Source of the DNA: Ailurus styani
Taxonomy: Eukaryota > Chordata > Mammalia > Carnivora > Ailuridae
Assembly: GCA_002007465.1 (NCBI GenBank)
Contig: LNAC01000001.1
Span: 8,980,640 to 9,044,639 of the forward strand
Direction: 5' to 3'
Length of the DNA: 64,000 bases
Shown here piece after piece: positions 58,571 to 64,000 of this stretch. The number at the start of each line of letters is the position of its first letter. The stretch's first letter is position 1. Position numbers and translations under genes: made by a program. Below the pieces are notes generated by a model that saw only the letters and a list, made by a program, of their open reading frames with translations, did no database searches and was not told the origin of the DNA.

Positions 58571-59001
58571 AAACACGGGTCTCTCTTCTCTTACTAAAGA
58601 GATGCTATAAACGTTGTTTTTCAGCTTATCATTAAACAGTTACATTTTGCTCAAGTTTTATGGAAAGAAATTCAAGGGCTTGGGAAAAGAAATCTCAGAC
58701 ACCATAGGATGAATTTTCCAACTCTGAAGATGGAAGAAAATGTCCTATTCCAACATGCTTATCACGTCCTTTCAAACAGGCAAGGAAACTGAGGCCAGGT
58801 GAGCTGCGGTGACTCCCCAAGGGAACCAGCCCGTTCTGGCAGAGCCTCAGCGGGGCCTTCCATGGAACCAGCCTGCTTTCATTAAACACTGCCTCCAGAT
58901 AAGAGCTCCCCCACCTCCCAACCACAGCGCCCCACCACCTGGAAATCTAAAGTTACCTATACCTCAAGTGCTATCCAATTACCAAGAAAGAGTTCATTCT
59001 T

Positions 59002-59728
59002 CTTTTTTCTTTTTTAACGATTTTATCTATTTGTTTATTTTAGAGCAAGGGAGAAAAAGAGAGAGGGCAGGAGCTGGGGGAGGGGTAGAGGAGAAGGGAG
59101 AGGGAAGACTCTGTGCTGAGCCTGGAGCCCCACGTGGGGCCTGATCCCACGACCCCCAGATCATGACCTGAGCTGAAACCAAGAGTTGGACGTACGGAGC
59201 CCCACGTGGGGCCTGATCCCACGGCCCCCAGATCATGACCAGAGCTGAAACCAAGAGTTGGACGTACGGATCCCCACGCGGGGCCTGATCCCACGACCCC
59301 CAGGTCATGACCTGAGCTGAAACCAAGAGTTGGACGTATGGACCCCCACGTGGGGCCTGATCCCACGACCCCCAGATCATGACCTGAGCTGAAACCAAGA
59401 GTTGGACGTATGGAGCCCCACGTGGGGCCTGATCCCACGACCCCCAGATCATGACCTGAGCTGAAACCAAGAGTTGGACGTATGGAGCCCCACGTGGGGC
59501 CTGATCCCACGACCCCCAGATCATGACCTGAGCTGAAACCAAGAGTTGGACGTATGGAGCCCCACGTGGGGCCTGATCCCACGACCCCCAGATCATGACC
59601 TGAGCTGAAACCAAGAGTTGGACGTATGGAGCCCCACGTGGGGCCTGATCCCACGACCCCCAGATCATGACCTGAGCTAAAACCAAGAGTTGGACATTCA
59701 ACTGACCCCGGAGGCACCCAGACGCCCC
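59002..59728 (-). mobile_element. CAN-SINE expanded by an internal minisatellite
   Basis: Reverse SINE edges are intact: T-rich tail complement at 59002-59040, GA-rich part, and head complement ending 'gacgcccc' at 59728. Flanking 18-bp target repeats (58984-59001 and 59729-59746) match at 16 positions. A normal copy is about 200 bp; this one is about 727 bp because its central 72 bp has been amplified. Confidence 0.95.
59124..59697. repeat. 72-bp minisatellite, about eight copies, inside a SINE
   Basis: Anchors 'cacgtggggc' (one copy 'cacgcggggc') fall at 59131, 59203, 59275, 59347, 59419, 59491, 59563 and 59635, exactly 72 bp apart. The copies differ by a few bases each, and adjacent central copies are the most alike. 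Because 72 is divisible by three, reverse-strand frames stay open across the array with a 24-residue period. This is not evidence for a protein. Confidence 0.98.
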
Positions 59729-61998
59729 AAGAAATAGATCATTCTTAAGCATGGCTAAAGGGAAGTTATCTATCTAGAAAGTTGTCTATTTCTAGAGCAA
59801 CTTCTCAGAATTCTAGTGAAAGGGAACCTGGGGATAGAGGTTTTGCAACCACTTGCCCACCAGGAATGAAAGACCACAGTGAAGGCACTCAGGAGACCCA
59901 CTTCCCGTGACATAAGCCCCACCCTCTCAGGTCCTCCTGGAGGGCCCACCCGAGCAAGAGGACCAAGTGTCCCTCTGGCCTCCCTCCGAGACCAAACCCA
60001 GGGACAGGTCCTGGTGCTGGCCCAGAGCCCTGCGTCGGGAGGAGGCTCATACCCTGCAGGCCCAGAGACCGCCTGCCATCCCTGAAGAGAGGGAGGCCTT
60101 CCAGAAACAAAACGGAGCTCTCGGCAGATCAGACCGGCTCCTTCATCTCCGCATCTAAGCATTTGATGGATTTGTACGCGAGAGGGTATTTTTGAAACTG
60201 CCTTGCATGAAATTCGCTTCATCAAAATATTCCACTTCAGACAGCCTTGTCAAGAAATGCTGTCTCGGTCGCCACTGTGCGTACTCTCGCACGCACACCC
60301 ACACACGCCTCCCTCCTGCCGAAAACATCTGGACCAGACTGGTAATTTTCCCGGGCTGACTGAAAAGAGTCCTTCACTGTCATGTGCCCGTCGTGCAGAA
60401 AGAAAAGGAATCCGCTCTGCAGGACCCCTCCTCGACATGTAGGTCAAGGGGGAGCATTATTTCAACGTGACCAAGCGCTAAGACCCTTCTTGGCCTGTGA
60501 GGTGACCGAGGAGGCCACGGTCAGGTGCTGTCTTCCACGAACACAGAGCTAGTTCCGGCAAGTCAGGTTGCTGGAGTTTTCCAGGCTGACCCTCCAGGGA
60601 AAAAAATCAAAGCAGACATTAGCACCCTTATCCCAAGACTCCTAGCACCTAGCATCTGTTGGCCCATTTCTGGGCCAGGTCCCATTTTCAGACTCAAGTA
60701 GCTAGGACTTGGTGGCTACTCTGAGATACCATCAGAGCTCAGGGGGCACAGGCAATTGACTCAGCAGACACTTCTAGGGCAGGGGCACCCCCGAGTGAGG
60801 GAAGTGGGGTGGGGAAAGCGTAAGAGCACACATAAATAAGCAACCCAGATCCAGTGGAATAGGGGAGACAGAGTCCCATCCCCTCAAAGCAATGAATGTC
60901 CACCATAGAATTCCTTCCAGCTACGTCACTTGCTATACCTGGGTGAACACAGGCAAGTCACTGGACCACCTGGGCCCTTGGACTCTTTGTCCAATATAAG
61001 TGGGAAAAATAACTGTAAGGATAATCCCTTCCTCTTATTACTGCAGCTCTGATTCTGCCCTTGGCCTCCAGTCCTTAGAAATTGGGGGGGCGGGGGGACT
61101 TCTAGCAAGCTAAGCCTTCTTTTTTATTTAGTCACGGGCTACTGATTTGGGCATGGAGGAGAATCTGAAGCCCACACACTACGTGGGACGGCTGTCCTGC
61201 CGGGCCACCTGTGAACAGAGCGTGTCCTGGAGGACAAAGGGACTCTCAGGGTCACACTGACCTTGACTTCATCCTTCCCTCCAGGTGAGCACCACGCATA
61301 GACCTCAGGGTCAGGGGAAGGTTTCCAGAATGGAGGAGGCTCGGTGTGGGTTGCACGGGTGCTTACACATGTGCCCAGCGAAACATCCCTACACACACTT
61401 TGTTTTGAAACTGATTTCTTTGCAACAACACCAGGCACTTAGCAGACCAGACTCTGCAGGGCCTGAGTGCCTTAGTGCAGCCCGTGCCAGATGAAGGCCG
61501 AGCCAGCAGCCCCAGGCTCCTGAGTCCACCTGTTTGTAACTGGATCCTGGAGAAATGCCAGAATGCCAATCAAGTTTCAGGAGAAAGAAAGGCCTCAACT
61601 GCCCTTTAATGCCCTTGCCTTCCGCAATGATATCGCCAAAATCTCATCTTTGTAGCTGAACGCCTTGCCTGGGTAACTTAAGCTGGAATCTTTAAACTCA
61701 GATTCTTAAAAATCTAACTGGAAGTGAGATATTTATAGACCTTAGCAAGAAGAGAATGGGACACACGGAACTGAGGAAGCCCTAAGAAGGAGCTTCTGAC
61801 AGACTGTGGTTACGAGTCCTCTTTTCTCTAGAGAGAACCCCAGAGCACGCTACCTGGTCAGACCGCCCAGAGATGTCTCTGTCCAACCACGTGTGCTGAA
61901 GATCCTGCACATTCCTCAACGAAAGCTCCTCTGGTCTTGTCTGAAAACATACTGATCCTCCTTTTATATGCTGTTCTAACAGGTCTGTGCTACGGACC

Positions 61999-62000
<2 letters not shown>

Positions 62001-62048
<48 letters not shown>
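62001..62048. repeat. (GT)24 microsatellite
   Basis: An uninterrupted GT dinucleotide repeat of 48 bases, likely polymorphic. Confidence 0.98.
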
Positions 62049-62051
<3 letters not shown>

Positions 62052-62705
62052 ACATTCACATTCAAATCTCATTCCCAATGGTGATGGAGGTGATTTGAAG
62101 CTGCTCAGGCCCCCGTGAAGGGTAAGAGTGCCCCCTTACAAAAGAAACCCCAGGGAAAAGCCTTGCCCCTTCTGCCACGTGAGGACACAGGGAGAACACT
62201 ACCATCTATGAACAAGGAATCAGGCCCCCACCAGACACCGAATCTGTTAGTGCCTTGACCATGGATTCCCCAGCCTCCAGAACGGTGCAGAATGAACATC
62301 TGTTGTCACCTCGGGTGACAGGGGAGGTTGTGGGCTACCCACACCCCTGGGCTCAGCCAAGTGCCTTCCGCAGGGGGAGGTCAGAGCAGCCCCTGAATCC
62401 TGTTATCCTAACTGATTCACATCTTGGACAAAACACAACATCATCATGGGATCCAGGGAGATTCAAGTGCTAACTAAGCTCAGAGCAAATTCATTCTGCT
62501 CAGCAGACCAAGGGTGGTCTGGCCTTAGCATTCTGGGCTCCCAAGTTCTTTACGTCCAAAGCACCCACACCTAAGTGTCTGTCTGTCCGTCTCCATGTCT
62601 GTGTCTGTGCCTCTCTGTCTGAGGCTCTGAACAGGGTTTGGTTTCTAACTGTCCTAGAGAGTGTGTCTCAGTACTTGTCTCCCTCTCCTCTGCCCTCCCT
62701 TCCCC

Positions 62706-62708
<3 letters not shown>

Positions 62709-62756
<48 letters not shown>
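62709..62756. repeat. (GT)24 microsatellite
   Basis: A second uninterrupted tract of 48 bases, about 660 bp after the first, followed by 'gcacc' and a poly-C stretch. Confidence 0.98.
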
Positions 62757-62757
<1 letters not shown>

Positions 62758-63060
62758 ACCTTCCTCCCCCCCCACTTTGGTTAAAAAGGGGAAAAGCACG
62801 TTTGGAGGCTGCCCCACTAATCTGAATTCTGCCCTTTCTACCGATAATTAAAGCTCATGTGTTTTGACTTTATAATTCATCACTTATAATTCTGCCTTTA
62901 GAGTGGTCCTTCAAAGCCTTGCGAGTTATTATTAATAATAGCAGTGGAGAAAGGACTTGAGGGCTTTTACTGCATGGACGTTAACCCCCCTATACTCCTC
63001 TCTTCCTAATGTTTCGTGTACATTCATTACTGAGACACGCTGAAGTCACTGCTTTTAACA

Positions 63061-63401
63061 TACACAGCTGACCCATGAGCCACACAGGGGTTAGGGGCAC
63101 CAACCCTCCTCGAGCCGTCAAAATCCAAGTATAACTTTTGACTCTCCAAAACCCTGACTACTAATAGCCTACTGTTGACCAGAAGCCTTACTGGTAACAT
63201 AAAGAGTTGACCATCGCATATTCTGTATGTTACATGTATTCTATACTGTATTCGTACAAGAAAGTAAGCTAGAGACAAAAAAGTATTAAGAAAATCGTAA
63301 GGAAGAGAAAGTATATTTGTAGTACTGAACAGACTAGGAAGAAACCCCTACAAAAATGGAGCTGTGCGGTGTCAACCCGTGGGGCTCGAGGGCCAACTGT
63401 A
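63061..63401. mobile_element. Tigger/pogo-like DNA transposon fossil (non-autonomous)
   Basis: About 340 bp with imperfect terminal inverted repeats: left 'cagctgacccatgagccaca' against the right end read in reverse, 'cagttggccctcgagcccca'. TA dinucleotides lie at or near both edges. The interior contains 'ctactaatagcctactgttg' and 'aagaaagtaagctagagaca', as in a common mammalian repeat. The family is inferred from the TIRs and the TA target. Confidence 0.6.
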
Positions 63402-64000
63402 CACATCTTACAGGTAGATTTCACCCAGTTTGTTAAAACCTCAGAGGCCCAGAAAGCAGTGTGAACTCCCTGTGAGATCCAAGCAGCTGGGATTACAAAT
63501 CACAGCACCACACCCTCCTGCTGAGACGGCTGACCTTGAGTGAGACCCTGAAGCTTTGCTGACTTGAGAGAAGGGCACCCAGAGTGGGTTTATTGTTATA
63601 TTTCATTTATCTGCAAATCAGTAATTCTCCCCACACTGCCCAGAGGTGATGCTCGGCCCACACCTCCCCCAAGCCGCTCTCCGCGAGACACAAAAACACT
63701 CTTCGGAAAAGTTCCTTCCCAGCTTTGCTAAGTCAATGGCAACGTGGGATCCACGGGGTGTCTCAACCATGACATTGCCCCCAGAAACACAATGGAACAA
63801 ACCTGGACATGGGATGGGATGGCGAGAATACTTTAGTAAAAAGTCTGGCATTTAGGAAGTTTTAAAAGCTCATTTTTCTACCAGTGTCTGTAAACAGTGC
63901 TTTTGTACGATAAAGAAGGGGCGCTTAAATCTTCTGTCCCTTTCCTTCCAATCTCTATAGGACCACAACGAAAAGAATGGCTTGTAAACAGCCTGCCGGG

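Larger units (their letters stand above)
54502..64000. other. TACC2: TACC2 upstream intron (start lies outside the window)
   Basis: No further TACC2 exon could be recognised: neither the giant exon of the long form nor a short-isoform first exon. It holds a MIR, a hairpin, three SINEs (one with a minisatellite), two GT microsatellites and a DNA-transposon fossil. 54.6-57.4 kb and 59.8-61.9 kb are unique-looking sequence without supported features. Confidence 0.75.

Noticed and set aside
59027..59752. Reverse-strand open frames of 225-241 codons with 24-residue repeats
   Set aside because: They are produced by the 72-bp minisatellite inside a SINE; two frames are open at once, as expected for a stop-free repeat whose length is divisible by three.
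54502..64000. TACC2 short-isoform first exon
   Set aside because: I looked on the minus strand for a start exon resembling the known short-form N-terminus and found none; it is probably outside the window.

Overview
This window is vertebrate nuclear DNA: one spliced, multi-exon gene sits in repeat-rich introns and intergenic sequence. At least ten tRNA-derived CAN-SINE copies (head resembling 'gcctgggtggctcag', 'aataaaatcttt' tail) and carnivore-type LINE-1 3' ends point to a carnivoran. The SINE flavour suggests a caniform, most likely a mustelid; that last step is inference. I saw no bacterial genes, CRISPR array or plasmid feature.

The only protein-coding gene I can support is TACC2 (transforming acidic coiled-coil containing protein 2), on the minus strand. 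Sixteen exons were placed by exact splice-site and reading-frame bookkeeping, from 54501 (5'-most exon in view) down to the stop codon at 8241-8243. Every junction keeps the frame, and together they encode 1002 residues plus the last base of an earlier codon. This covers nearly all of the short isoforms: a proline-rich segment, a 1.3-kb exon with SDP-type repeats and basic clusters, linker exons with cassette properties, and the C-terminal TACC coiled coil. The upstream start exon(s) lie beyond 64000. The 3' UTR runs to about 7765, with a poly(A) signal at 7783-7788.

Region by region: 1-7764 is the 3' flank, with old MIR/L1 fossils and one CAN-SINE but no recognisable exon. 7765-12659 holds the 3' UTR and the last four exons. 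12660-22325 is intron with several SINEs, interrupted by a 44-bp exon. 22326-33970 carries a cluster of small exons. 33971-41733 is a long intron with a 53-bp minisatellite, a nested SINE/L1 insertion and a SINE with perfect target-site duplications. 41734-48050 holds three exons, including the large one. 48051-54364 is intron, and 54365-54501 is the proline-rich exon. 54502-64000 is upstream intron with a SINE that has grown an internal 72-bp minisatellite, a perfect hairpin, two (GT)24 microsatellites and a DNA-transposon fossil.

I found no undescribed biological system. The observations most worth checking are the minisatellite inside a SINE, the triple target-site duplication around the SINE/L1 nest, a tandem CAGCAG acceptor in TACC2, the run of in-frame cassette exons, and a Pumilio-like element fused to the poly(A) signal.
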